Positions 1 through 8,782 of a stretch of 64,000 nucleotides of DNA are shown here, in pieces (the first letter of the stretch is position 1; each line of letters opens with the position of its first letter). The stretch comes from Astrobacterium formosum (lineage in GTDB: Bacteria; Pseudomonadota; Alphaproteobacteria; Rhizobiales; Xanthobacteraceae). The position numbers were made by a program, and so were the translations under genes. The stretch covers positions 248,001 to 312,000 of the forward strand of contig JAVDCA010000001.1 in NCBI GenBank assembly GCA_030848545.1, read 5' to 3'. The notes beneath the pieces are model-generated. The model was not told where the DNA came from. It saw only the letters and a program-made list of their open reading frames with translations, and ran no database searches.

Positions 1-582
1 CGTACGCGGCTCAAGCCGCTGCGCGCCGCGGTGGATGGCTTCGTGAGCCTCTTTCGCAACACGCCGCCTTTGGTGCAGATCTACTTCTTCTATTTCGGTC
101 TCGGTTTCATGCTGCCGCGCGTGCTCGATCCGTCGACCGGAAGCATGGTGCCGCTGATCACCAACGTGCAGTGGGCGATCCTGTCGCTGTCGCTGTTCGC
201 CGGTGCCTTCAACATCGAGATCTTCCGGTCCGGCATCGAGGCGGTACCGAACTCCATGATCGAGGCCGCCGACAGCCTCGGCTACACCCGCACGCAGATC
301 TACTGGAAGATCGTGCTGCCGCTGGCGATCCGCAATTCGCTGCCGGCACTCGGCAACAACCTGGTCAATCTGGTCAAGACCACGAATCTCGCCTACGCCA
401 TCGCGGTGCCGGAGCTGATGTACGTCTCTAAGCAGATATGGTCCGACGCGACCAATGTGCGGGAGATGATGATCTTCCTCCTCATCGCCTACATTGTCCT
501 GGTCCAGCTCCTCGTCGTGTTCCTCAACTGGCTCGAACGGGCCTTGAAAATTCCCGGCTACGGCCAGACGGAGGGGGCGTGA
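1..582 (+). CDS. Polar amino-acid ABC transporter permease (5' truncated)
   Basis: Inner-membrane permease of a His/Glu/Gln-type ABC importer, open at the left edge. The frame is already coding at base 1, reading RTRLKPLRAAVDGF, so the GTG at 31 is internal and not the start. The visible 193 residues include the RNTPPLVQ motif typical of the HisMQ permease family. They also include the EAA loop that contacts the ATPase, around IEAADSLGYTRTQ, and hydrophobic segments before and after it. The stop overlaps the start of the next permease as TGATG, which indicates translational coupling. The substrate is not readable from the sequence; glutamate/aspartate/glutamine-type is likely from the family. 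Confidence 0.9.
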   Translation, partial: RTRLKPLRAAVDGFVSLFRNTPPLVQIYFFYFGLGFMLPRVLDPSTGSMVPLITNVQWAILSLSLFAGAFNIEIFRSGIEAVPNSMIEAADSLGYTRTQIYWKIVLPLAIRNSLPALGNNLVNLVKTTNLAYAIAVPELMYVSKQIWSDATNVREMMIFLLIAYIVLVQLLVVFLNWLERALKIPGYGQTEGA

Positions 583-1418
583 TGTTGCGCTTCCGCGATG
601 CTTTCACACCGCTGCCGTTCCTCGGCGCATCGGCGACGGCGGTGCGTAGCTGGCGGCAGACCCAGCGCACTGCGCTGGTGGTCCTCACCGCCGTGTTCGT
701 CACCTCCGCCGCCATGGCGGCGAACGGCGGTCAGCCGTCGATCTTCTCCATCCTGATCAAATGGTCGCCCCTCCTCTTGTGGGGTTTCCTGTTCAATCTC
801 CTCATCTCGATCCTGTCCATGGGGGCGGGAACGCTGGTCGGCGTGCCGCTCGGCATGCTGCAGACCTCGCCGGTCCGACCGGTCGCTGCCGTCGCGCGCT
901 TCATCACCCAGTTCTTCCGCAACGCTCCCTGGCTGGTGATGCTGTTCATCTGCGTCATGCTGCTTCCGTTCGAGATCCGGGTCTTCGGCCTGCGCATTCC
1001 GTTCCCCGATTGGGTCAAGGCCGTGATCGGCTTTGCCTTGCCCGCCATGGCGAACGTCGCCGAGATCGTCCGCGGCGCCATGATCTCGGTGCCGTCAGGA
1101 CAGTGGGAGAGTGCGGAAAGCCTCGGGTTCACCAGAACCCAGTGCGTGATGAAGATCATCCTGCCGCAATGCATCAAGCGAATGCTGCCGCCGTGGATGA
1201 ATCTCTATTCCCTGATCACCATGGCAACGGTCAACGCGTCGGTGGTCGGGGTCAACGAAATGCTCACCTTGACCGCCCAGGTGCACGCCGCCGAAGGGTC
1301 TCGCCCGGAGCTGTTGGCACCGCTCTATGCCTACTCGCTGGTCTGCTTCTTCATCTATGCCTATCCGATCGGCAAGTGGACCGAATACCTCGAACGCAAG
1401 TACCAGGTGAAGGACTGA
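582..1418 (+). CDS. Polar amino-acid ABC transporter permease, second subunit
   Basis: Second permease of the same importer, 278 residues from an ATG that shares its A with the previous stop. A longer open frame exists upstream but lies inside the preceding gene, so the coupled ATG is preferred. The N-terminal 45 residues end in a hydrophobic stretch (LVVLTAVFVTSAAMA) that may be an extra membrane segment, as in longer AapQM/GltJK-like permeases. Further membrane helices, FFRNAPWLVM (the family's RNxPxLV motif) and an EAA loop (SAESLGFTRTQ) follow. It should form a heterodimer with the first permease and dock onto the ATPase encoded 6 bp downstream. No substrate-binding protein is visible, and it may lie left of the window. 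Confidence 0.9.
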   Translation: MLRFRDAFTPLPFLGASATAVRSWRQTQRTALVVLTAVFVTSAAMAANGGQPSIFSILIKWSPLLLWGFLFNLLISILSMGAGTLVGVPLGMLQTSPVRPVAAVARFITQFFRNAPWLVMLFICVMLLPFEIRVFGLRIPFPDWVKAVIGFALPAMANVAEIVRGAMISVPSGQWESAESLGFTRTQCVMKIILPQCIKRMLPPWMNLYSLITMATVNASVVGVNEMLTLTAQVHAAEGSRPELLAPLYAYSLVCFFIYAYPIGKWTEYLERKYQVKD

Positions 1419-1424
1419 AGGGCG

Positions 1425-2198
1425 ATGAACGTCATTCCGCCTCCGACGATCATTCCGCCGACGCCCGACGCGCCGATCGTGTCGCTGCGCGCGGTCTTCA
1501 AGTCGTTCGGTGCCAACAATGTTCTGCAAGGTATCTCGCTCGATGTCGCCAAGGGCGAGACGATCTGCATCATCGGGCCGTCGGGCTCGGGCAAGTCGAC
1601 CTTGATCCGGTGCATCAATGCGCTGGTGCCGATCGACAGCGGATCGATTCAGGTGCAGGGCATCGAGGTCAACGACCCGCATCTCGACAAGCTCTCGCTC
1701 CGCCGCCGGGTCGGCATCGTGTTTCAGCAATACAATCTCTTCCCGCACAAGACGGCGCTCGAAAACATCATGATGGCGCCGATCACCGTCCTCAAGCAGG
1801 AGAAGGCGGAAGTGGAGGCGCGTGCACGCGCGCTGATGAAGAAGGTCAGGCTCGCCGGCAAGGAGGATTTCTATCCGGGCGAACTGTCCGGCGGCCAGCA
1901 GCAGCGCGTCGCCATCGCGCGCTCGCTGGCGATGCGCCCGGACGTGATGCTGTTCGACGAAGTGACCGCGGCGCTCGATCCCGAGACCAAGAAAGAGGTG
2001 CTGGTCACCATCCAGGATCTCGCCAAGGACGGGATGACCTGTATCGTCGTCACCCACGAGATGGGCTTCGCCCGCGAAGTTTCCAACCACGTCTACCTGA
2101 CCGAGCACGGCTTGATCGTCGAGCATGCGCCACCCGCGGAATTCTTCAGCAATCCCAAGGACGCGCGCACGAGGGAATTCTTGAGCCAAGTGCTCTAG
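1425..2198 (+). CDS. Polar amino-acid ABC transporter ATP-binding protein
   Basis: Cytoplasmic ATPase (257 aa) that powers the two permeases just upstream. It has Walker A GPSGSGKST at about residues 51-59, Q-loop FQQYNLFPHKT, signature LSGGQQQR at about 154-161, Walker B VMLFDE with the D-loop LDP, and the switch histidine in VTHEMGFAR. The stretch NLFPHKTALEN is typical of the GlnQ/HisP/GltL subfamily. The sequence has a proline-rich N-terminal extension of about 20 residues before the ABC fold. It lies 6 bp after the second permease and ends the operon. Only the transported amino acid is uncertain. Confidence 0.93.
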   Translation: MNVIPPPTIIPPTPDAPIVSLRAVFKSFGANNVLQGISLDVAKGETICIIGPSGSGKSTLIRCINALVPIDSGSIQVQGIEVNDPHLDKLSLRRRVGIVFQQYNLFPHKTALENIMMAPITVLKQEKAEVEARARALMKKVRLAGKEDFYPGELSGGQQQRVAIARSLAMRPDVMLFDEVTAALDPETKKEVLVTIQDLAKDGMTCIVVTHEMGFAREVSNHVYLTEHGLIVEHAPPAEFFSNPKDARTREFLSQVL

Positions 2199-2594
2199 AA
2201 GGCGACTTTGCCGGGGTCGATACAGAACGGCGCCTCCCGCTCTCCCGGCGGTTAAGCCTAACGAGACGTTACTGGCGACTTCGTCGCGAGGATATTCCAT
2301 AAGTTCCCTGGCATGGAATGCCGCCAGGAGACGGGGATGATCACCTCCTTGTCGGTCGTGGGACCAATGCCGTCGGCGCAAGCTCCGATCGGCCCCATAT
2401 CCATGATCACGATGACGCGGCAGCCTGTGCACTGCGTCGGGCAGGCGCTCGCAATGTGGTCACCCGCACTGCGCGTGCAGCCTTCCGGATTCAGCCGAAG
2501 GGGTGCCATGTCTGGGTCTATTCCCCTCGATTTTGCCGTTGCGTTTTTCAGTCGCCCGGTCGGATGAGCGGCGCATTCGCGCCATGGACTTGTG
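2199..2594. other. Intergenic gap after the ABC operon
   Basis: No convincing gene. Short open frames on both strands lack a ribosome site or a recognisable domain. A small imperfect hairpin (CCTGGC at 2307-2312 with GCCAGG at 2323-2328, plus nested GGCAT/ATGCC) lies about 110 bp downstream of the ATPase stop. The promoter of the PilZ-like gene is probably in the 3' part, but no clear -35/-10 pair was found. Confidence 0.4.
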
Positions 2595-3245
2595 ATGGAA
2601 TCCCGTCATCCTCACTTCAATTGCGTCGAGCTCGGCAACGGGTCGAGGCAGCATCCCTGGCATCTCCTCGAAATGTCTCTGACCGGAGCGCGCATCCGAG
2701 TGCCGGTGTCGGACGGAATCCCGGATCGTTTCACCCTGGTGCTGCAAAGCGAGGAAGTGAAGTTGATGAAGTGCCGCGTCGTATGGCGGTCGGAGGCGCA
2801 GATCGGGGTCCGTTTCGAAGATCCCCCTGCCGATGATCTGGACAGGAGCGATGAACTTTCGGTTGATGGCGACACGGGGGACGCCCACCGTACGGGAGAC
2901 GGACGTTCTCTTCACGTCGCCTGGCCTCGATCGCTGGCAATGCCACAGGACAGCGCCGTGCCAGGTGCCTGTAGTCTGGCTTTGCCCGAACCGCCGGAAT
3001 GGGTGAAGGCCGAAGAACTCGTCAGGCGCCTGTTCGTGGCGGGGCAACGGGTGGCGCAGGACAGGGAGCGGCTGCTGGGTTCGCCGCCGCCGGCTTCGGG
3101 CGCGGATCGGGAAACCCCTGGCGAAACAGGTGTCGGCTCGCCATCCAAACGCCCCCTGACGGTCTGGGCGGCGGTCGTCGGATTGTGGGCATCGACGGTT
3201 CTGGTGCTGCTCGGCGCCTTCGTATTGATATCCCGTTGGGGCTAG
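2595..3245 (+). CDS. PilZ-like domain protein with C-terminal membrane anchor
   Basis: A 216-residue protein whose first 80 residues look like a PilZ fold: a SLTGARI element matching the S-x-x-G part of the c-di-GMP motif, then strands ending in KCRVVWRSEAQIGVRFE. The canonical RxxxR before the barrel is not evident and the usual D/N before the serine is glutamate, so ligand binding is doubtful. A polar linker leads to a C-terminal hydrophobic helix of about 22 residues (VWAAVVGLWASTVLVLLGAF). Start: GTG at 2592 is followed at once by ATG at 2595, and the ATG is chosen. Its position ahead of a polysaccharide deacetylase and the EPS locus suggests a role in exopolysaccharide control; this is inference from context. 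Confidence 0.65.
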   Translation: MESRHPHFNCVELGNGSRQHPWHLLEMSLTGARIRVPVSDGIPDRFTLVLQSEEVKLMKCRVVWRSEAQIGVRFEDPPADDLDRSDELSVDGDTGDAHRTGDGRSLHVAWPRSLAMPQDSAVPGACSLALPEPPEWVKAEELVRRLFVAGQRVAQDRERLLGSPPPASGADRETPGETGVGSPSKRPLTVWAAVVGLWASTVLVLLGAFVLISRWG

Positions 3246-3334
3246 ACGACAGTGCGCCGGACGGATCTGGGCTCTCCCTCCTCGCTGCGGCGACGCGATA
3301 TCGCCCGCTCGGTGCAACGCATCGGGAGCCGGCG

Positions 3335-4180
3335 ATGATCCCGCAGCAAGGATCCGAAAACGTGACGGCGGGACGGGACGGCGATGGTCCGATCGAGCCG
3401 CTCGGAACAGTCCATCGCGGCTTCTCGTCCCGCAACCGTCACCGGTTCTGGCGGCTCTTGGCAAAGCTTGACCGGCGCCGCCTTATGGACGTCTCGCAGC
3501 GCCCCGCCGTCGTCTCTCTCACCTTCGACGACGTACCCGAAAGTGCCGCGTCGTTAGGTGCTCCTGTGCTCGAACGGCACGGTGTCCGGGGCACATTCTA
3601 TGTCGCATCGGGACTATGTGGGCAGGAGGACGAACAATGGCGGGTCGCAAGCCTTGGGCAGGTGCGCGATCTTGCCGCCGCAGGTCACGAGATCGGTTGC
3701 CATACCTCGCGGCATGTCAACGTCCAGTCACTCGGTCGTGACGAGCTTACGCGCGAGTGCGACGTCAATGCCGAAAGGCTGGCCCAGGCCTGCGGAGTCG
3801 CACGTCCGACGAATTTTGCCTATCCGTTCGGTGACCTCGGCTTGCGGCAGAAATGGATACTCGAAGAACGGTTCGCGAGCTGCCGGACGATCTACGAGCG
3901 ACTCAATGTCGGGACGGTCGATCTCGGTCTGGTCGGCGCCATCGGGCTGTTCGACCGCACCTTCGATCGCCGTCGCTTGGAAAGACTTGTCCGCGACGCC
4001 AAAATGCGCCGCGCGTGGCTCGTGTTCTACACCCACGATGTCGGCGATGCCCCGACCGGAATCGGAACCTCACCACGTCTTCTTGACGAAACGCTGACGA
4101 TCCTGCGTGACCAGGGCGTGCAGTGCTCGACGGTGGCGGAGGCCTTGGCCCAATATCGGCTCGGTGGGCGCGGCACCTGA
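3335..4180 (+). CDS. Polysaccharide deacetylase family protein (NodB/CE4-like)
   Basis: A 281-residue CE4-type deacetylase that probably removes acetyl groups from an exopolysaccharide or its precursor. Metal-binding motifs are readable: TFDDVP (catalytic and metal aspartates), HEIGCHTSRHVN (the H-T/S-x-x-H metal histidines), and FAYPFGD as motif 3. There is no clear signal peptide, so the mature location is unclear; the first 45 residues are polar and arginine-rich. Start ATG 3335 has GGGAG about 10 bases upstream; longer extensions of the frame overlap the PilZ-like gene and look non-coding. It lies beside the EPS glycosyltransferases and converges on the GT4 gene with only 15 bp between the stops. 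Confidence 0.8.
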   Translation: MIPQQGSENVTAGRDGDGPIEPLGTVHRGFSSRNRHRFWRLLAKLDRRRLMDVSQRPAVVSLTFDDVPESAASLGAPVLERHGVRGTFYVASGLCGQEDEQWRVASLGQVRDLAAAGHEIGCHTSRHVNVQSLGRDELTRECDVNAERLAQACGVARPTNFAYPFGDLGLRQKWILEERFASCRTIYERLNVGTVDLGLVGAIGLFDRTFDRRRLERLVRDAKMRRAWLVFYTHDVGDAPTGIGTSPRLLDETLTILRDQGVQCSTVAEALAQYRLGGRGT

Positions 4181-4195
4181 TCGGGACCGGGCGTA

Positions 4196-5290
4196 TCAGC
4201 TCCGGTCGAGTGCCGTCGGCCCTTCGGCGACAAAGGAACGGAAACGATCGGCGTCCCGGGCCGCCAAGGCGTTCCAGCGCGCCACATTGGCGCGTGAAAG
4301 CAGGCGTGCCGCGGCGAGACGTTCGGGCGAAAGGGCGATCGCCGCGATCTTGTCGGCCGCGGAGGTCGGGGACTTGGGATCGATCAGGATGCCGGATTCT
4401 CCCAGCACTTCGGCAAATGTCGCATCGGCCGGCGCCACCACCGGCAGGCCGCCGTGCTGAATCTCGAGCAGGGGCAGGCCGAGCCCCTCGGCGAACGACG
4501 TCGACAAGAAGATATGGCAGATGGCGACGAGCTCGCGCAGGGCCGCGTCCTCGAGATAACCGTGGAGTTTCACGAACGAAGGAGGATCGTCGAAGTAGTC
4601 GTGTCGGCCCCAGCCACGACGCCCGACGATGTGAAGTTCGCTCGCGACACCAACCGCATTCAATGCCTGCACGACAGCGATTGACGCGGGGTAGTTCTTG
4701 CGTGGCTCGATCGTTCCGATCGCCAGGATCCTGAGCGGCGCGGGGGGCGGCGCGGCCGGCAGGGACGCGATTCCGAAGACGTCTCGTACCGGCGGCCGCA
4801 GCAACGAGACCCGTGCCTGTGGGGCACAGTATTCGCGCACGCCACGCGCCGTCGCTTCCGAATTACAGAAGAATACGCGACCATAACGCAACGCAGCGGC
4901 GAACATCGGGCGCATGTAGAGCCACGCTCGCCAATTGAGATCGGCCGTGCGGGTGAGCAGGAAGGTGTCGTGAATATAGATTGCGCAGCGATCGCGGGCG
5001 GCGAGGGCGAGCGGGCAGGGCGGGAAGCCCGGAAATACCATCAGGCTGCCGCGATCGAGCAGGGCGCGCAGCGGCAGGCCGATGAGCTGTGCGAACAACA
5101 TGGAGGGCAGATTGCGGCTGCGGACCCGTTCGACCTGACAATGCCGCAACAGCTCATTGGCGAACATGGCGTCCGAGAACAGCTCGAGAGTGACGCGCTC
5201 GAGTCCAGTGACGTAGCGGCGCAGATGGGTTTCGTCGACCACGATCTTGCGTAGGCTGCGCTCGGCAGCGTGATCTCGGAGTTGGTTCAT
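4196..5290 (-). CDS. GT4-family glycosyltransferase
   Basis: A 364-residue cytoplasmic sugar transferase of the GT-B fold, probably acting on the lipid-linked repeat unit of the exopolysaccharide. The C-terminal nucleotide-sugar half has the family's ILAIGTIEPRKNY segment and an E-x7-E motif in FAEGLGLPLLE. That is followed by HGGLPVVAPADATFAEVLG. The start ATG (5290) overlaps the stop of the upstream 683-residue transferase as ATGA, so the two are co-translated. An apparent longer frame to 5593 is only read-through within that neighbour. Donor and acceptor sugars cannot be told from sequence. Confidence 0.85.
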   Translation of the reverse strand: MNQLRDHAAERSLRKIVVDETHLRRYVTGLERVTLELFSDAMFANELLRHCQVERVRSRNLPSMLFAQLIGLPLRALLDRGSLMVFPGFPPCPLALAARDRCAIYIHDTFLLTRTADLNWRAWLYMRPMFAAALRYGRVFFCNSEATARGVREYCAPQARVSLLRPPVRDVFGIASLPAAPPPAPLRILAIGTIEPRKNYPASIAVVQALNAVGVASELHIVGRRGWGRHDYFDDPPSFVKLHGYLEDAALRELVAICHIFLSTSFAEGLGLPLLEIQHGGLPVVAPADATFAEVLGESGILIDPKSPTSAADKIAAIALSPERLAAARLLSRANVARWNALAARDADRFRSFVAEGPTALDRS

Positions 5291-7338
5291 CTTGAAGCCT
5301 TTCGGAACCGGCGGCGGACGCGGTCGGCAATATAGATCGCGCGGCGCAGCCAGAGCGGTCTTCCCCATCCCCACAGCATCAGGCGTAGCCGGCGCACACG
5401 GGCGTAGACGGCTCCGCACGCCTGCGGCACCAGGCTGCTGCCGCCGGCGATGGGGTCGTCCGAGCAGGAGAACATCCGCAACATGCCGGGCGCCATCCTG
5501 ATTAGTCCGCCGGGCGAGACAACGACGCCGCGACGCACGAGGGCGCGACACAAATCGAGATAAGCACCCGCGAAGCTGTTGCGGGCCTCGCAAGCGATCT
5601 GCCCGAGAATGCCCATGGCCCGTCCCGCCGCCGTGTGACGGATCAAATCCTCGATCGCGGCCACAGCCTCTTTGTCGGTGTCGACCAGACGTCCGGACAG
5701 CCCGTCGATCACGGCTGTGGTCAACCCGCCTTCACGGCATGCGACCGACGGCGTACCGCACAATGCGGCCTCGATCGGAGTCTGACCGAGCGTCTCGACA
5801 CGGCTCATCGTGAGAAGGATGTCGCAGGCGCCGAACCAGGCGGCGAGCTCCGCCTCGTCGGTGATGGGGCCGGGCGCGTACAATCCCGGGAAGCGGAACG
5901 CGGACGCGTCGTCGATGCGACCGATCGCGACGACGCCGACGCCGGGCCGCACCACGCGTCGTGCGAGATCGACCGCAGTGCGCGAGCCCTTGCCGAGCGC
6001 GCCGAGAATGACGGAACAGACGATGATGAGAACGTCGTCGGCGGGCAAGCCGAGCCGGCGACGCAGCTCCGCCCGATCGTTCGGGTGGAATACCTGGGTC
6101 GGGAAGGCGAGATTGATCGTCTCGATGACGGTCTGTTCCGGTGCGAGCGCACGAGCGCGTTCGGCCGTCCATTGCGAATTGGCAAGCAGGACCGGGCCGC
6201 CAGGGGCGGCGAGAAGAGCCCGCTTCTTTGCATAGGCGTCGGCGATGCGTGAAGGTGCGAGTTCGGGATAGACGTCCGGGCGGGGGCAGTGTTCGTCGCA
6301 GCCGGTTTCCAGCAAGGGGCAGTCGAGCGGCGCGGCGCAACGGCCGGTCAACAGATAAAGGTCATGAAGTACGGCCAGTACCGGCGCGGCACGGCCAAGC
6401 CGTTCCAGGATCGCGACGCCTCGGGTGGCTCCATGGATATTCCCCGCGAGCACGAAATCAAAGCGACCAGCCGCGACGAGGCGCTCGGCGTCCGGAAAGG
6501 CGTCGGTCCATTCCGCCGCAAGGGGAGTTCCGTTGCCGGCGAGCGTCACCTGCGTGACGTCGTGGCCGGCGCAGCGCAGCATTTCGATCAGGCGGCGGTG
6601 GGCGATTCCCGCCCCGCCCTGAAAGCCGCGATCATTGACCGCAGCGACGCGCCAGCGAGGCAGAAGAGCCGCATCGGCGACTTTGCTCGCGATCCGTGTG
6701 ACCAGGACCGGCCGTCCCGCGACGGCGATTTGCGTTCCGGCCGCGCGCAGTCTCGACCAGAACGCATGAGTAGGTTCGTTTGCTTCGCAAACGATGCCAC
6801 CGGCGCGCTCGATGGCGCTGCGTGAAATAAGCAGGCCGGACATGGGCGCCCGTCCCTGGCGTATCAGGTCGTCGACCGAGCTCTCGATCATCGTGTCCAG
6901 CGAACCCGAACAGCTCAGTGCGTCGAGCCATCTCACCCCGGAATCGTCACATACGATATGTATCCCGCTGACGAGGTCGGCCTCTTCGACGAGCGCCATG
7001 ACGATCAGCGCAGCGGCGGCCCCCGGCGTAAGAAGATCGCCGCGCTTGATGAAGAGAAGATGGTCGGCATCGAGGCCGGCGATGCATCGGGCGACGGCAT
7101 CGAACTCGGACTCCGCTGGCTCCGGGGTGGCTTCGACGGTTTGGATGCCCGGATAGTCCTGTCGCGCGATCGAAGCGAGCGTTGCGCCTCGCGGGTCGAA
7201 TGCGGATTCGCCGAACACGACGACCGTGATGGTCGGCAAGCATCGACCGTCCGGAAGCGTCGGCGTCACGGTGGGGGCGGTCGGCGGCCCGAACGGCCAC
7301 GACCCGAGTCCGTGCGCCGGGTGGTCGTCAGCGTCCAT
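5287..7338 (-). CDS. Two-part glycosyltransferase (N-terminal GT2-like, C-terminal GT4-like)
   Basis: A large (683 aa) transferase. Residues about 30-200 resemble a GT2/GT-A fold: TITVVVFGESAFD at its first strand and a later DADHLLFIKRGDLLTPG. Residues about 230-610 resemble a GT-B/GT4 enzyme, with DRGFQGGAGIAHRRLI, a LANSQWTAERA segment and SRVETLGQTPIEAALCGTPS carrying the E-x7-E catalytic/nucleotide motif. Such a fusion could add two successive sugars, or the N-terminal half may be a degenerate module. The ATG at 7338 is preceded by GGAGAG. It overlaps the upstream flippase by 11 bp and the downstream GT4 gene by 4 bp, forming one leftward operon. Confidence 0.8.
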   Translation of the reverse strand: MDADDHPAHGLGSWPFGPPTAPTVTPTLPDGRCLPTITVVVFGESAFDPRGATLASIARQDYPGIQTVEATPEPAESEFDAVARCIAGLDADHLLFIKRGDLLTPGAAAALIVMALVEEADLVSGIHIVCDDSGVRWLDALSCSGSLDTMIESSVDDLIRQGRAPMSGLLISRSAIERAGGIVCEANEPTHAFWSRLRAAGTQIAVAGRPVLVTRIASKVADAALLPRWRVAAVNDRGFQGGAGIAHRRLIEMLRCAGHDVTQVTLAGNGTPLAAEWTDAFPDAERLVAAGRFDFVLAGNIHGATRGVAILERLGRAAPVLAVLHDLYLLTGRCAAPLDCPLLETGCDEHCPRPDVYPELAPSRIADAYAKKRALLAAPGGPVLLANSQWTAERARALAPEQTVIETINLAFPTQVFHPNDRAELRRRLGLPADDVLIIVCSVILGALGKGSRTAVDLARRVVRPGVGVVAIGRIDDASAFRFPGLYAPGPITDEAELAAWFGACDILLTMSRVETLGQTPIEAALCGTPSVACREGGLTTAVIDGLSGRLVDTDKEAVAAIEDLIRHTAAGRAMGILGQIACEARNSFAGAYLDLCRALVRRGVVVSPGGLIRMAPGMLRMFSCSDDPIAGGSSLVPQACGAVYARVRRLRLMLWGWGRPLWLRRAIYIADRVRRRFRKASR

Positions 7339-8782
7339 CGCTTCGTCTCTCCTGGCCTGAGCCGAGTAGCTTGCGAAAGGCGAACGCGGACCTCAGCCGG
7401 GCGGGTGCAAGCGCATGAAGACCGAGCAGCGGGATGGAGACTCCGAGCAGGACGGCGAAGATCGTGGCTTCCACGGCGACCGTCATGGCGGTGCCGACAT
7501 GGGCGAGTTCCAGAGCGGCGTGCAACAACAGCAGCACCACGACGACCCCGGCCATCTGAATCGTCGGACGCAACGGCATGGGCAGGGTTGCGGTTCGCCG
7601 TGCGACCACGACGAAGAATCCGGCGGACGCGATTTCTCCGAGCAGGAAGCCCATTGCCGCTCCGACGATGCCGAAGGCGGGAACGAGCAGCACGCAGGCA
7701 GTGCCGTTGACGACGAGCATGAGCACCACCGAGACGAGTTCGAAATAGCTCGGATTGCCGAAATAGATCACTTGGGCGAAGTAGCGGTCGCGAGCCACGA
7801 CGAAGAAGGCGGATGCCACCACGATGAGGAGAAGTATTTCCGAGGCCGGAATGAAGGTCTTTGGAAACACGATCACCAGCAAGCGCTCGCCGAACATGAC
7901 GAAGAAGGAGACGCCGAACACCCCAAGCAACAGGAACAGCCGATAGGTGATGGCGAGCGTTTCGGTCGCCTCGTTGGTGTCGCCGTCACTGAATTGCCGC
8001 TTGGCGATCGCGACGGTGGCGAGGGCGATACCTTCGCCGAACACCGTGAAGCACGCGCGTACGAAATCGCTCAGCGCGCCGTAGACTGCGACGGTGGCGG
8101 TCCCCTCGACACTGGCGAGAACAAAGCGGTCGATTCCGATCGCGATCGCGTTGAGCCCGAAAGATGCCACCAGCGGCCAGCCGAATGAGAGCAGGCGTTT
8201 CGTTGCCTCCCAACTCGGGCGGCCGTCGACCGAGCCGATCAGGGAGACGGCGGCCGGAAGGGCGGCAATGAGATTCGCTCCACCGATCGCGACGGCGAGA
8301 ACGATCGGGTCGAGTGTGGCGACGAGCGCGAAACTGCCGAGCGCCAGGATCGCGAACGCACGCACGACCATGGCCGTCACGGTGCGATTGGCGTCGAGGC
8401 GAGTGCGAGCGAACCCGGTGGTGACGTCGAAGACGATCGTTCCGCTGGCGATCAGGAGGGCTCCGATCGCGAGCGTGTGCCCGGTGTAGGTCCAGACGAC
8501 GGCGGCCGTGACCGGACCGACCACGACGAGTGATGCGGCCGTGAGCACCAGATAGCTCGGCAACAATCGCGAATCGTCCGCCCGATAGTGATTGAAGAAC
8601 GCGTAGCAGATGCCCTGGACGGTGAACCCGTTGATCACGCCGGCTATCGCCACCATCATCACGTAGGCGCCGTAAGTCTCCGCTCCGGCAAGGCGCGTGA
8701 ACACGGCGACGGCGAACAGATTGCACGCAGCTGCGACGCCTCGTCCGCCGAGATAGAGAAGAAGATGGCGGCTGATGACCAT
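7328..8782 (-). CDS. Polysaccharide flippase (Wzx/MOP superfamily)
   Basis: A 484-residue multi-spanning inner-membrane protein with about 12-14 hydrophobic helices, starting ISRHLLLYLGGRGVAAACNL. The pattern FTRLAGAETYGAYVMMVA, with few charges in the helices, is typical of Wzx-like flippases, which turn lipid-linked repeat units to the periplasmic face. It is the first gene of the leftward operon, overlaps the next transferase by 11 bp, and starts in the same intergenic gap as the divergent chain-length gene. The family call is firm; the cargo is unknown. Confidence 0.85.
   Translation of the reverse strand: MVISRHLLLYLGGRGVAAACNLFAVAVFTRLAGAETYGAYVMMVAIAGVINGFTVQGICYAFFNHYRADDSRLLPSYLVLTAASLVVVGPVTAAVVWTYTGHTLAIGALLIASGTIVFDVTTGFARTRLDANRTVTAMVVRAFAILALGSFALVATLDPIVLAVAIGGANLIAALPAAVSLIGSVDGRPSWEATKRLLSFGWPLVASFGLNAIAIGIDRFVLASVEGTATVAVYGALSDFVRACFTVFGEGIALATVAIAKRQFSDGDTNEATETLAITYRLFLLLGVFGVSFFVMFGERLLVIVFPKTFIPASEILLLIVVASAFFVVARDRYFAQVIYFGNPSYFELVSVVLMLVVNGTACVLLVPAFGIVGAAMGFLLGEIASAGFFVVVARRTATLPMPLRPTIQMAGVVVVLLLLHAALELAHVGTAMTVAVEATIFAVLLGVSIPLLGLHALAPARLRSAFAFRKLLGSGQERRSDGR

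Noticed and set aside
2258-2567. Overlapping short frames on both strands between the ABC operon and the PilZ-like gene
   Set aside because: No domain, no convincing start site and no clear coding bias.
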